Assembly (NCBI RefSeq): GCF_008805035.1
Contig: NZ_CP038018.1
Span: forward strand, 1,302,001-1,366,000
Direction of reading: 5' to 3'
Source of the DNA: Eikenella exigua
Lineage (GTDB): Bacteria > Pseudomonadota > Gammaproteobacteria > Burkholderiales > Neisseriaceae
DNA length: 64,000 nucleotides
A program made the position numbers and the translations under genes. A model generated the notes under the pieces. It was not told the origin of the DNA. It ran no database searches and saw only the letters and a list, made by a program, of their open reading frames with translations. This document shows positions 38,258 through 47,025 of this stretch, piece after piece. Every line of letters starts with the position of its first letter. Position 1 is the stretch's first letter.

Positions 38258-38350
38258 CCAAATAGGAAGGAAGCGAGGCAGCGAGCCACAGGCAGCACAG
38301 CTAAATGAACCAACGCCGTATCGTTCCTATTTGGGGCGACTATACTATAG
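38258..38350 (+). repeat. Correia-like small element with perfect 11-bp inverted ends
   Basis: CCAAATAGGAA (38258-38268) and its exact complement TTCCTATTTGG (38324-38334) bracket the core GAGGCAGCGAGCCACAGGCA and ACCAACGCCGTATCG. The right flank GGGCGACTATA matches the 28.0-kb copy. Confidence 0.75.
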
Positions 38351-38497
38351 TTTTCGGCAGCCTTTGCCATACTGTTTGCCTTTCTCAAAACAAAATGTTT
38401 TTAAATTGCTATATTTCAATTAACACTGCAACACCCTCGGGTGTATAATCCAAATATATTGGATTCAATAATTTTCCACCAGATAGGAGCCCACACG

Positions 38498-38965
38498 ATG
38501 AAACCGATTTATCTTGCCGCCTTCCTACTCACCGCTTGCGCCGCCCATCCCAACCCTGCCGACAGCGCACCACCGCCCCCCGCTGGGCCAGACCGGCCTG
38601 CACCTGCCGCCACAGCACCAAGCGCACCCGCAGCAGAACTCTCTCGCCACGGCTGGCGCATCACCCGCATCGGCCGTCACGCCGCCAACGGATCGTTGGA
38701 GTTCAACGCCAACAATCGCGTGAACGCCTCGTTCGGCTGTAACTCCCTATCCGGCCACTTCAGCCACCAGGGCCAAAATCTGCAAATCGGCGAACTCGCC
38801 ACCACTCTGATGCTCTGCCCGCCGAACGTTCAGGCGCAGGAAGAGCAACTCTCTGCCGCCTTTGCCCGCACCGCCGCCTACCGCATCAATGGCAACAGGC
38901 TGGAACTGCTCGACCGCAGGCAGCATGTTCTCCTGCAAGCCGAACCAATCCGCTCGGTACGTTAA
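38498..38965 (+). CDS. META-domain lipoprotein (HslJ-like)
   Basis: Probable outer-membrane lipoprotein. The 155 residues have a short signal with lipobox LTAC (Cys12 region, YLAAFLLTACAAHP), a Pro/Ala-rich linker of about 40 residues, then a META domain: HGWRITRIGRHAANGSLEF, FGCNSLSGHFSH and TTLMLCPP. META domains occur in HslJ and related stress or envelope proteins; the exact role is unknown. The ATG at 38498 follows a TAGGAG site. It is followed by an inverted DUS terminator. Confidence 0.8.
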   Translation: MKPIYLAAFLLTACAAHPNPADSAPPPPAGPDRPAPAATAPSAPAAELSRHGWRITRIGRHAANGSLEFNANNRVNASFGCNSLSGHFSHQGQNLQIGELATTLMLCPPNVQAQEEQLSAAFARTAAYRINGNRLELLDRRQHVLLQAEPIRSVR

Positions 38966-38971
38966 GCCCCA

Positions 38972-39009
38972 ATCAGGCTACCTGAAAATGGTTTTTCAGG
39001 TAGCCTGAT
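38972..39009. terminator. Inverted DUS hairpin after the META lipoprotein
   Basis: ATCAGGCTACCTGAAAA and TTTTCAGGTAGCCTGAT form a 17-bp stem with a four-base loop, directly after the stop codon. Confidence 0.75.
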
Positions 39010-39103
39010 TAACATAAGAAAAGATTAGTTAAATTCCCGCACATTGGCTATAATCTGTCTGTTGTTCCCCTTTTATTACTTTCTTAACCAGAAGGAGCAT
39101 TCC

Positions 39104-39925
39104 ATGCAGAAATTTACTCTTGCCGCCATCGCCACTCTGATGGCTGCTGCCCCCGCCTTCGCTGCACCTGCGCAGGCGGATAACTGGCTGCCCGAAGCAC
39201 AAAGAATCAACCGCGAAATCGTGCGTCAACGGAGTGCCGATGCGCGAGAACTCCAGCTGTTCAACGGCAATCTGGCACAAAACCGCAGCCAAAACCACAC
39301 CATCCGGCTCGAAGCCGGCAAATCCTACGTATTCTTTGCCGACTGCGACCGCCAATGCTCCAACATCGACCTCAAGCTGACCGATAGCAACGGCAAAACC
39401 ATCAAAGAAGATAAAGACGACGACGATAACCCCGTCATCAACAGCGCTATTTCAACCAGCGGTACCTACACCCTCACCGCCAACATGACCAAATGCGAAG
39501 CCTCTTCCGGCTGTGCCTACAGTATCCAAGCCTTTGAAAACGGCCCTTGGCTGCCCGAAGCACAAAAAATCAACCACGATATAGTGCACAGAAAAGACGC
39601 CCAAGCTCGTCAAATCCATCTGTTTAGCGGCCGTGCTGCTAAAGAGCAAAACCAGAGCCACCAGGTACAGCTTACTGCCGGCAAATACTACAGCTTCTTC
39701 GCCGACTGCGACTACTCTTGCAGCGACATCGACCTGACCCTAAAATCAGCCAATGGCCGCGTGGTTAAAGAAAACAGCGACGACGATGATTTCCCCATGT
39801 TCGGCTGGCGTGCTAACCGCACCGGCAGCTACACCCTCACTGTTACCATGCCTAAATGCAGCACCGAACAATGCGAATACAGCAGCCAGGTATTCATGGG
39901 CACCAAACCCGTATTCAATCGCTGA
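39104..39925 (+). CDS. Secreted protein with two tandem Cys/Asp-rich repeats
   Basis: The 273 residues start with a signal peptide (MQKFTLAAIATLMAAAPAFA) and then two copies of a unit of about 120 residues. Each begins WLPEAQ(R/K)IN and contains AGK(S/Y)Y(V/S)FFADCD, IDL(K/T)L, an acidic run (EDKDDDDNP or ENSDDDDFP) and GSYTLT-like strands with a second Cys pair. The pattern resembles beta-sandwich PPC-type domains; the acidic loop could bind calcium. Family not firmly recognised. An AAGGAG site precedes the ATG, and a longer upstream frame lacks support. A truncated third unit lies downstream (40140-40516). Confidence 0.75.
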   Translation: MQKFTLAAIATLMAAAPAFAAPAQADNWLPEAQRINREIVRQRSADARELQLFNGNLAQNRSQNHTIRLEAGKSYVFFADCDRQCSNIDLKLTDSNGKTIKEDKDDDDNPVINSAISTSGTYTLTANMTKCEASSGCAYSIQAFENGPWLPEAQKINHDIVHRKDAQARQIHLFSGRAAKEQNQSHQVQLTAGKYYSFFADCDYSCSDIDLTLKSANGRVVKENSDDDDFPMFGWRANRTGSYTLTVTMPKCSTEQCEYSSQVFMGTKPVFNR

Positions 39926-39943
39926 ACTCGAGTGCACTAAAGA

Positions 39944-40000
39944 AGGCTACCTGAAAACGAGCTCGCGAGTTTCTGCGAAGCTAAAATTTCAGGTAGCCTT
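39944..40000. repeat. Composite DUS repeat
   Basis: DUS, then GAGCTCGCGAGTTTCTGCGA and AGCTAAAAT, then inverted DUS; nearly the same as the copy at 37324-37381. Placed after the repeat-protein gene, where it may terminate transcription. Confidence 0.75.
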
Positions 40001-40139
40001 TTGCCTTCCCTAACCCGTCCGAAAACACAAAGTACATAACCATAAACCAGTGATTTTAAAAATATAGGAAAGTAGAGCATTTCTCAAGTTTACATTATAA
40101 TGCGTACACTTTTACTCATAATATAACCAAACAAAAGGA

Positions 40140-40516
40140 AGAAAGAAGCCCAGCAGCTCTACAAACAAGTTATTCAGGAGAAAGATCCCGGCGCCCGCCA
40201 AGCCAACCTGTTCCAAGGCAGCGCCAAATCAGGTGAAACCAAAAACCACCAGGTACAGCTTACCGCCGGCAAATATTACTCCTTCTTCGCCGCCTGTGAC
40301 CTTGGCTGCAACAACATCGACCTGACCCTAAAATCAGCCGACGGCAGCATAATCAAAGCCGACACTGAAGAAGAAGACGCCCCTATGTTCGGCTTTCGCG
40401 CCACCCATACCGGCCGCTACACTTTGAGTGTAACCATCCCCGGCTGCCAAACTGCTGGCAGTTGTAAATACAGCAGCCAAGTATTTGTTGGCAGCCGCAA
40501 CATATTCAACGATTAA
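40140..40516 (+). pseudogene. Truncated paralogue of the Cys/Asp repeat protein
   Basis: After an in-frame TAA, and with no start codon, the frame reads KKEAQQLYKQVIQEKDPGAR, then QVQLTAGKYYSFFAACDLGC and NNIDLTLKSADGSIIKAD to a normal stop at 40516. It matches the second unit of the gene at 39104 very closely, also at DNA level (CGACATCGACCTGACCCTAA versus CAACATCGACCTGACCCTAA). The signal peptide and first unit are missing. An AAAGGAAG site remains at the 5' end with no ATG, and the gene keeps its own terminator. Confidence 0.75.
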
Positions 40517-40534
40517 TTATGCCAAACCATGCAA

Positions 40535-40565
40535 ACAGGCAGGCTGCAAGCTTGCCTGTTTTTTA
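40535..40565 (+). terminator. Intrinsic terminator of the truncated paralogue
   Basis: ACAGGCA pairs with TGCCTGT (7 bp, 11-base loop) followed by TTTTTTA. Confidence 0.7.
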
Positions 40566-40612
40566 TTGCCTTGGCTCAGGCTGCCAAATGAAAGGCTACC
40601 TGAAACTTTCAG

Positions 40613-40719
40613 ATATAGCTAAAGCAATTATTTCTTCATATGGTGTCGGCTCGCCTTACCGTACTCTTATACTATCTGCAGCTCGCCGCCTTGTAGGGGA
40701 AAATGCACTTCAGCCATAG
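40613..40719 (-). repeat. Correia-like small element, reverse orientation, with inverted ends
   Basis: Starts TATAGCTAAAGCAATTATTT and ends with the complement of CTATGGCTGAAGTGCATTTT. The inside is the reversed core: TCGGCTCGCCTTACCGTAC and CTGCAGCTCGCCGCCTTGTA. Confidence 0.75.
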
Positions 40720-40783
40720 CCCGTAAAAGAGGAAACCAAGCCCATCCGCTATAATCCGCCCCAACCTTGTGGAGGGATCCATC

Positions 40784-41100
40784 ATACCCCAAACCATCGA
40801 CACCATCCACGAAATCCGCATTGCCTAGCCCGAACCCTTTGAATACAGCCAAATCAGCAGCCAGCTTCGGCAAAAACCTCTGCATCAAAGGCACAGACGA
40901 ATAGCAAGTTTGCCTCAGCGACCAATGGCAAATTGGCAACGTCCACTTCAAAATCAGCCAAGGCCGCCAGCCTTGCTGGAAACTCAACGAACGCTTCGGC
41001 GTACCAGACATCGCTGTCAAGTGCAGCACAATCTGCGCTGACTAGCAGCACTGCCTTTTCAGCCACCTGCACGACCGCATCGTCCCTCCCCGGCTGCGTC
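40784..41100 (+). pseudogene. Decayed MOSC-domain (YiiM-like) gene
   Basis: A GGAGG site near 40771 is followed by ATA (40784-40786) where an ATG is expected, then PQTIDTIHEIRIA, a TAG, and PEPFEYSQISS. In another frame FGKNLCIKGTDE, TAG (40902-40904) and QVCLSDQWQIGNVHFKISQG then RQPCWKLNERFGVPDIAVK follow. The start and the SQxRxPCWKLNxRFG motif fit YiiM-type MOSC proteins (molybdenum-cofactor sulfurase C-terminal family). About 50 residues in the middle appear deleted. Its end is unclear; further decayed sequence runs to about 41280. Confidence 0.6.
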
Positions 41101-41424
41101 CTCAACGTAAGCTTTGACCTGCATGACTACTTTTTAAGCCTAGACATCGATACCGACCTGCACTCCCTGCCCGCCGTCTCCCACTTCGGCGAAGCCGAAC
41201 CATGCCCGACACCCCAATACCGCCCGAGTTTGGGTAGAGCAGAAACTGGACGAATTTAATCCCAGAGCAGCCGAATAGGGTTTCAGGTAGCCTTCAATCC
41301 AAACACCATTAAGGATTACAGCCTACAGTTTCAGGTAGCCCGCACCACGAATGTAGAACCTACCCGCGAGGCTACCTGAAAATATAAACACCAGGCAAAA
41401 CTGCCCGAACAGGAATAAAACCCC

Positions 41425-42000
41425 ATGCCAAACACCAACCTTATCCGCACTTTCGCCCAAACCTTCGGCCTGCCTTACACGCCAGAATCGCAAAACCTGC
41501 CCGCCTTAGCCGACAAGCGCCACCTGCATTTAGGCAAGCTGGCGGATTTCTACTACCATTATAGACAGCACATGGCCGGGCGAAAATCCGTGTGCCGACT
41601 ACTGGCTGGAAATGCAAACCTTGTTCCTGCAATGGCTGCCTTATGCGGGTTTGCCCGATATTTGGAACGATTGAGCGTTTGGCTGGAACAACAAGGTGAA
41701 ACAATATTTGCCAATAGACGGCTGGCGCGAAAATGGGCGGTATTTGGCAACATGTTTGACGACTCGATACTGTTCGCCGATACCGCCGTGCCCGGCAGCC
41801 CCGTTTATTGGCTGATGACTGGACACGGCACCGTGGAAAACCGCCGCCTTGTTGCGCCATCCATGGCTGTTTTAATACAAACGCTGCTGGCAATACACCC
41901 GCTTCGAACAAGAGCGGCAGGGTTTGAAGCGGCATTTGGGGGCTAATGCGGCACGAACAATTTACTTTTCCCGACACATACGCCCGCATCCAATGAAGAT
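41425..42000 (+). pseudogene. Decayed gene of unknown family with several frameshifts
   Basis: The start MPNTNLIRTFAQTFGLPYTP to FYYHYRQH is in one frame. Better-looking protein then continues in other frames: NPCADYWLEMQTLFLQWLPY and NKVKQYLPIDGWRENGRYLA, then FDDSILFADTAVPGSPVYWL with MTGHGT, then RCWQYTRFEQERQGLKRHLG. A 173-residue open frame exists by chance across the shifts but mixes true and shadow sequence. No family recognised. At least three indels are needed to restore it. Confidence 0.55.
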
Positions 42001-42268
42001 TGGGATGGGAAAGGCTACCTGAAACTTTCAAGCAGCCTTTAACACAACCAACATTGCGGGTGCAACTTACGTTTACAGATAGCCCGTACTAACGTTGCAG
42101 GCGGATATAAAACCCACCCCTACAAATTTTCAGGAGCCATATCGGGCAGAGCGGCTTAGCATCACCCGATATAAGGCGGCAAGCCGCTACCCATTTATTC
42201 CGCCACCCGATGAACCCAACAAACAAACAGATTGTCTGCATTTCCCTGCCCCATCAACAAAACCGGCG

Positions 42269-42558
42269 TCATAATCTCCGTTCCAAGCTCAGGAACAGTG
42301 GTGTGGAAAGTATTTCCCACCCAAGAGCAAAAGGCAGGTTGGGTTTGACAAAAAGTTTGTCTTTATTATGGTTGGGTGGCAACAGCAGCAAATCACCCCG
42401 GCAGATTTCATCATAACCAATAGCCAGCAGGCACAGAAAATCCAATCTGTTCCGTGCCATCGTACACAGCATATCGGAGTCCGAACCAGAGCCAAGGTAA
42501 ACGATGCTGGTTGCCACACACAGCCATAAAGATCGGCCAGCCCGAAGCAGCGGTACAT
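42269..42558 (-). pseudogene. Decayed SMI1/KNR4 (SUKH)-like gene
   Basis: MYRCFGLADLYGCVWQ from 42558 and, one frame over, SIVYLGSGSDSDMLCTMARN and RLDFLCLLAIGYDEICRGDL to a stop at 42269. The DFL-LLAIGYDEI pattern is characteristic of the SUKH superfamily, whose members are often immunity proteins of contact-dependent or polymorphic toxins. A frameshift near 42515 and a lost N-terminus make it inactive. No toxin gene is next to it. Confidence 0.55.
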
Positions 42559-42683
42559 AGTTTTAAGATGACGGCCAGGTAGCCAGCCATTTCATATATA
42601 GTAGAAATCCGAAGGGCATGGATAAAGTTTCAGGTAGCATCTAAATGCTAGCAGCAAGAGGTTACCTGAAAATTTTTCACGCC

Positions 42684-43892
42684 CTATTGCATGTCGGCAA
42701 TTTCGAACACTTGGCGCAGATAGGCGAGGAAGGTATTGTTATCGCCCATGGTTTTGCCGGGACTGTCGGAGAGTTTGGCTACGGATTGACCGTTGCACTC
42801 CACCAGTTTGAGCACAATGTTCAAAGGCTTGTGCCCCATGTCGTTGGTCAGGTTGGTGCCGATGCCGAAGCTGGTTTTGAAGCGGTCTTTGAAGTATTGG
42901 TGCAGCGCCCAGGCTTTTTTCAAATCGAGGCCGTCGGAGAAAGTGAGCATTTTGGTACGGCTGTCGATTTTGAGCTTTTGGTAGTGGGCGTAGGCTTTTT
43001 CGCCCCACACATAGGGATCGCCGCTGTCGTGGCGCAGACCGTCGAAGAGTTTGGCAAAATAAAGGTCGAAATCGCGCAGGAAGGCATCCATGCCCACCAC
43101 GTCGGTGAGCGCAATGCCGAGGTCGCCGCGGTATTCGCGCACCCAGCTTTCCAGTGCGGCTTTTTGGAAATCGCGCAGGCGCACGTCTAAAGCTTGGAAG
43201 GCTTGCATAAATTCGTGCGCCATGGTGCCGATGGGGATGAGGCCGAGTTTTTTGGCCAGATAAACGTTGCTGGTGCCGCGCAGGCAGCTGGGGGCGGCTT
43301 GGTTCAGCGTGTGCACCACGTGCTCCTGCCAAGCAAGGTTGTAGCGGCGGCGCGTGCCGAAATCGGATACAAGGAAGGGCGGCTCGCCTATCTGTTGGGC
43401 GGCGGCATAGCTGCGCAGCAAATCGGCCTTGGCCTGCAGGCGGCGTTCGCCTTCGGCCAACACTTCAGGGGTTTCGAGGCGGCGGAAGTAGAGCTCGTTC
43501 ACAATCGCCAGCACGAAAATCTCGAAGAACATGGCTTGGATAATCGGCCCTTCCACTCGGATGCAGAGCCGGTTTTGCTCATCCACGGTCACTTGGATGA
43601 AGCGGCGTTTGAGCTGGAACAGCTCCAAATAATCCACAAAATCGCTTTTAATAAAGCGCAGACTACGCAGATAGTTGAGCTCATCGGGAGTGAAGCGCAG
43701 GGTGCACAGGGCATCGAGCTCGGCTTCCAGCTCGCTGCGGATCTCCACCAGCGGATACACGCATTCGTCTAGGTTGCGGCAGCGAAATTCATACACACCA
43801 TGCGCCTGTGGAAACTGGTGCAATACCACTTGCAGCATAGTGAATTTATAGAGATCGGTGTCCAGCAAAGATTGGATGATGTGGCGTTGCAT
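42684..43892 (-). CDS. pncB: Nicotinate phosphoribosyltransferase
   Basis: Converts nicotinate to nicotinate mononucleotide in NAD salvage. The 402 residues match PncB: SLLDTDLYKFTMLQVVLHQF at the start, SDFGTRRRYNLAWQ, GTSNVYLAKKLGLIPIGTMAHE with the phosphate-binding loop, and DGLRHDSGDPYVWGEKAYAHY. Transcribed alone on the minus strand, with the decayed SUKH-like gene beyond its end. Normal length. Confidence 0.96.
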   Translation of the reverse strand: MQRHIIQSLLDTDLYKFTMLQVVLHQFPQAHGVYEFRCRNLDECVYPLVEIRSELEAELDALCTLRFTPDELNYLRSLRFIKSDFVDYLELFQLKRRFIQVTVDEQNRLCIRVEGPIIQAMFFEIFVLAIVNELYFRRLETPEVLAEGERRLQAKADLLRSYAAAQQIGEPPFLVSDFGTRRRYNLAWQEHVVHTLNQAAPSCLRGTSNVYLAKKLGLIPIGTMAHEFMQAFQALDVRLRDFQKAALESWVREYRGDLGIALTDVVGMDAFLRDFDLYFAKLFDGLRHDSGDPYVWGEKAYAHYQKLKIDSRTKMLTFSDGLDLKKAWALHQYFKDRFKTSFGIGTNLTNDMGHKPLNIVLKLVECNGQSVAKLSDSPGKTMGDNNTFLAYLRQVFEIADMQ

Positions 43893-44188
43893 AGCTGCTC
43901 CGTGAGGTGGGTAAACAGAAAAGCAGGGAAGCTAGTTGAGCTTTGTCAGGCGCCGGTGCTTTCAGGTAGCCTGAAATGATTGCTAGCTTATGATTTTATT
44001 GCATTTAAACAAATTAAACCGAGCCGGCCGCGCATACGATATGCGGCGCAATCGGAATAATTGTGTGGCATTAAAACACGTTTTACCGCTTTCAGGTAGC
44101 CTGCCGCATCGGGCGGCGGCAGTTTCGGGTATCATGCCACCATTTATTGTCTTTACAACACACAAACCTATTTTCCCCAACGATTACC

Positions 44189-45196
44189 ATGAAGAAACTC
44201 GCATTACTTTGCCTCCTGGCCGCCGCCGGCACTGCCGCCGCCAACAACACCCCGCTGCCCGATTTCTCACCTGTGGCCGCAGGCCAGCACGTTGTTATCA
44301 ACATCCCACAGACGCGCCTTTTCCTGTATGAAAACGGCCAACTGAAAAACGTTTATCCCGTGGCGGTGGGCAAAAACCGCACCCGCACCCCGCTGGGCAA
44401 CTACCACATCGGTTCCAAAGCCTACAACCCCACTTGGTCGATCCCCGCCAGCATCCGCCGCGAGCGTGCCGCCGCCGGCCTGCCTGAAATCAGCAGCATT
44501 CCGCCCGGTCCGAGCAACCCGCTGGGTCCGGTATTCGTGCGCTTGGGTCCGCCGCGCTTAGGCTTGGGCATCCACGGCACCAATGCCCCCGCCAGCGTGC
44601 CCGGCATCCGCAGCCACGGCTGCGTGCGCATGCACAGCAACAACGCCCTGCAATTTGCCCGCAACGTGCGCACCGGTGCCAGCGCCGCCGTGATCTACCA
44701 GCTGGCCAGCCTCAATGCCGATGCCAACAACCACCTCTGGCTCGCCGCCTATGCCGACCCCTATCAGCAGCGCAACCTGAACACCACCGCCCTGCGCCAA
44801 AGCATCGACGCCTGGTCGCAGGCCAACGGCCTCACCGCCAACCCCGCCCGCATCAACAGTGTTTTGCGCAGCCGTAACGGCCGCCTGGTGTGTATCACCT
44901 GCCAAAACGCCAATGCCCGCGTGCAAGGCAAATTGCAATCCGTGGCCTGGCAAAACGGCACAGCCGAATTGAGCCGCCCACAGGCCGTGGAAGCCTCCGA
45001 GCCCCAGCAGCCGGATGAAATCCTGCCAGAAGGCAGCGCCGTGGAAGCGCTCACCGACGGTGCCGGCAGCACTGAAACCCCGATTCCCACCAGCACCCGC
45101 CCTGCCCCGCACCGCCGCACCGAGCCGCGCGAGCGGCCCCTGCCCGCTACGCCCGTGCAGCCGCAGGATATTCCGCTGTCGGATACCTTGCTGTAA
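44189..45196 (+). CDS. L,D-transpeptidase (ErfK/YbiS family), secreted
   Basis: Periplasmic peptidoglycan L,D-transpeptidase. The 335 residues have a signal peptide (MKKLALLCLLAAAGTAAA), a YkuD domain starting VINIPQTRLFLYENGQLK with GIHGTNAPASVPGIRSHGCVR (His and the Cys nucleophile) near residues 129-149, and a C-terminal Pro/Glu-rich tail of about 80 residues. The ATG at 44189 begins the signal peptide; an upstream TTG in frame lacks a ribosome site. It is longer than the anchored enzyme at 32.6 kb and resembles the LdtA-D type. Confidence 0.88.
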   Translation: MKKLALLCLLAAAGTAAANNTPLPDFSPVAAGQHVVINIPQTRLFLYENGQLKNVYPVAVGKNRTRTPLGNYHIGSKAYNPTWSIPASIRRERAAAGLPEISSIPPGPSNPLGPVFVRLGPPRLGLGIHGTNAPASVPGIRSHGCVRMHSNNALQFARNVRTGASAAVIYQLASLNADANNHLWLAAYADPYQQRNLNTTALRQSIDAWSQANGLTANPARINSVLRSRNGRLVCITCQNANARVQGKLQSVAWQNGTAELSRPQAVEASEPQQPDEILPEGSAVEALTDGAGSTETPIPTSTRPAPHRRTEPRERPLPATPVQPQDIPLSDTLL

Positions 45197-45513
45197 GCCA
45201 AATAGAAACCTGCCGTTTTTTAAGAACGGCAGGTTTCTGGTTTCAGGTAGCCTTCAGCTGCTAAGCAGGCTACCTGAAAACATTAGCCCCACCGTAAACT
45301 AAAACCACCGCCTCCCCATCCATCCGAGCCATCTCCCCAAGCCAAACCATTCATAACCAGCTATAATCTCGCCTACACACTTTTGGCAGCCGCACTCCAA
45401 AATCAAAGGCTACCTGAAAACCCGCTTCCAACGAAGCCACACCAACCCTTCCGTGCCTCCGCGCACCTGCTCGCTGCCTGGCTCAGGCAGCCTGATACAG
45501 AAAGACCAACATC
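45197..45513. other. 317-bp gap with terminator and DUS copies
   Basis: AACCTGCCGTT and AACGGCAGGTT (about 45207-45235) form an 11-bp hairpin just after the L,D-transpeptidase gene; no long T-run follows, so it is a probable rather than certain terminator. An inverted DUS pair follows (45243-45281), and another DUS near 45408. A TATAAT at about 45362 may serve der. No gene seen. Confidence 0.55.
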
Positions 45514-46971
45514 ATGAAACCCACCATCGCCCTAGTCGGCCGCCCCAATGTGGGCAAATCCACCCTGTTCAACCGCCTCACGCGCACCAAAGACGCGCTG
45601 GTGCACGACCTGCCCGGCCTCACGCGCGACCGCCACTACGGCCACGGCAAAGTGGGCAGCAAACCCTATCTCGTGGTAGATACCGGCGGCTTCGAGCCCG
45701 TGGTAGATAGCGGCATTTTGCACGAAATGGCCAAGCAAACCCTGCAGGCCGTGGATGAAGCCGATGCCGTGATTTTCCTGGTGGACGCGCGCACCGGCCT
45801 CACGCCGCAAGACAAAATCATTGCCGACCACCTGCGCCAATCGCCACGCCCCGTATATCTGGCGGTAAACAAAGGCGAAGGCGGCGGCCGCGACGTGCTG
45901 GCTGCCGAATTCTACGAGCTGGCGCTCGGTGAGCCGCATGTAATCTCCGGCGCACACGGCGACGGTGTGTACTACCTGATGGAAGAAGTGCTGGAAAACT
46001 TCCCCGAAGCCGCAGAAGAAGACAGCGAAGTCAAACACCCCGTGTTTGCCGTGATCGGTCGGCCGAATGTGGGCAAATCCACGCTGGTGAACGCCATTTT
46101 GGGCGAAGAGCGCGTGATTGCCTTCGATATGGCCGGCACCACCCGCGACAGCATCCATATCGATTTCGAACGCGACGGCAAACCCTTCACCATCATCGAC
46201 ACCGCCGGCGTGCGCCGCCGCGGCAAAGTGGAAGAAGCAGTGGAAAAATTCTCCGTGATCAAAGCCATGCAGGCCGTGGAAACCTCCAATGTGGCCGTAT
46301 TGGTGCTGGACGCGCAGCAAGACATTGCCGACCAAGACGCGACCATCGCCGGCTTCGCGCTGGAGGCCGGGCGGGCGCTGGTGGTGGCGGTAAACAAATG
46401 GGACGGCATTTCCGAAGAGCGGCGCAACACGATTAAAAAAGACATCGAACGCAAGCTGCACTTCCTCGATTTCGCCAAATTTCACTTCATTTCCGCCCTG
46501 AAAGAGCGCGGCATCGACGGCCTGTTTGCCAGCATCCAATCGGCCTACGACGCGGCATTCATCAAAATGCCCACGCCCAAAATCACCCGCGTGCTGCAAT
46601 CGGCCATCGAACGCCAGCAGCCCGCCCGCGCCGGCCTGGTGCGCCCGAAAATGCGCTACGCCCACCAAGGCGGCATGAACCCGCCTGTGATCGTGATTCA
46701 CGGCAACTCGCTGCAGCACGTGGCCGACAGCTACACCCGCTACCTCACGCAAACCTTCCGCAAAGCCTTCAACCTGCAAGGCACGCCGCTGCGCATCCAA
46801 TACAATATTTCCGACAACCCCTACGAAGACACAGCGGAAAAAACCAAAAACAAACCCCTGCGCCGCACCATCTTGAGCAACCGCATCGCCAAACGCGATG
46901 AAAAAGCCCGCAGCAAAGCCAAAACCAAAAAACGCCAAGTGAGCGTGAAAAAACGGCAAGGCCAATCTTAA
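45514..46971 (+). CDS. der: Ribosome biogenesis GTPase Der (EngA)
   Basis: Tandem GTPase needed for 50S subunit assembly. The 485 residues have two G domains, each with a GRPNVGKS(T) P-loop (residues about 8-16 and 183-191), DTGG/DTAG switch motifs and NKxD (NKGE in the first, NKWDG in the second), followed by the KH-like domain ending in a basic tail rich in Lys and Arg. The first domain's NKGE is usual for this family. A 477-residue open frame exists on the opposite strand but is a composition shadow. Confidence 0.97.
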   Translation: MKPTIALVGRPNVGKSTLFNRLTRTKDALVHDLPGLTRDRHYGHGKVGSKPYLVVDTGGFEPVVDSGILHEMAKQTLQAVDEADAVIFLVDARTGLTPQDKIIADHLRQSPRPVYLAVNKGEGGGRDVLAAEFYELALGEPHVISGAHGDGVYYLMEEVLENFPEAAEEDSEVKHPVFAVIGRPNVGKSTLVNAILGEERVIAFDMAGTTRDSIHIDFERDGKPFTIIDTAGVRRRGKVEEAVEKFSVIKAMQAVETSNVAVLVLDAQQDIADQDATIAGFALEAGRALVVAVNKWDGISEERRNTIKKDIERKLHFLDFAKFHFISALKERGIDGLFASIQSAYDAAFIKMPTPKITRVLQSAIERQQPARAGLVRPKMRYAHQGGMNPPVIVIHGNSLQHVADSYTRYLTQTFRKAFNLQGTPLRIQYNISDNPYEDTAEKTKNKPLRRTILSNRIAKRDEKARSKAKTKKRQVSVKKRQGQS

Positions 46972-46978
46972 AATTAAA

Positions 46979-47006
46979 AGGCTACCTGAAAACTTTCAGG
47001 TAGCCT
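46979..47006. terminator. Inverted DUS hairpin between der and mnmA
   Basis: AGGCTACCTGAAA and TTTCAGGTAGCCT form a 13-bp stem with a two-base loop, eight bases beyond the der stop. Confidence 0.6.
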
Positions 47007-47025
47007 CACCTAGAAACCAAACATT

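Noticed and set aside
41425..41946. Intact 173-residue gene
   Set aside because: The frame is open, but the protein-like sequence moves among frames along it, so the open frame is partly chance in a decayed gene.
45532..46965. 477-residue open frame opposite der
   Set aside because: It is rich in Phe, His, Gly and Ala in the way antisense frames of GC-rich genes are, has no family pattern, and lies fully across a certain gene.
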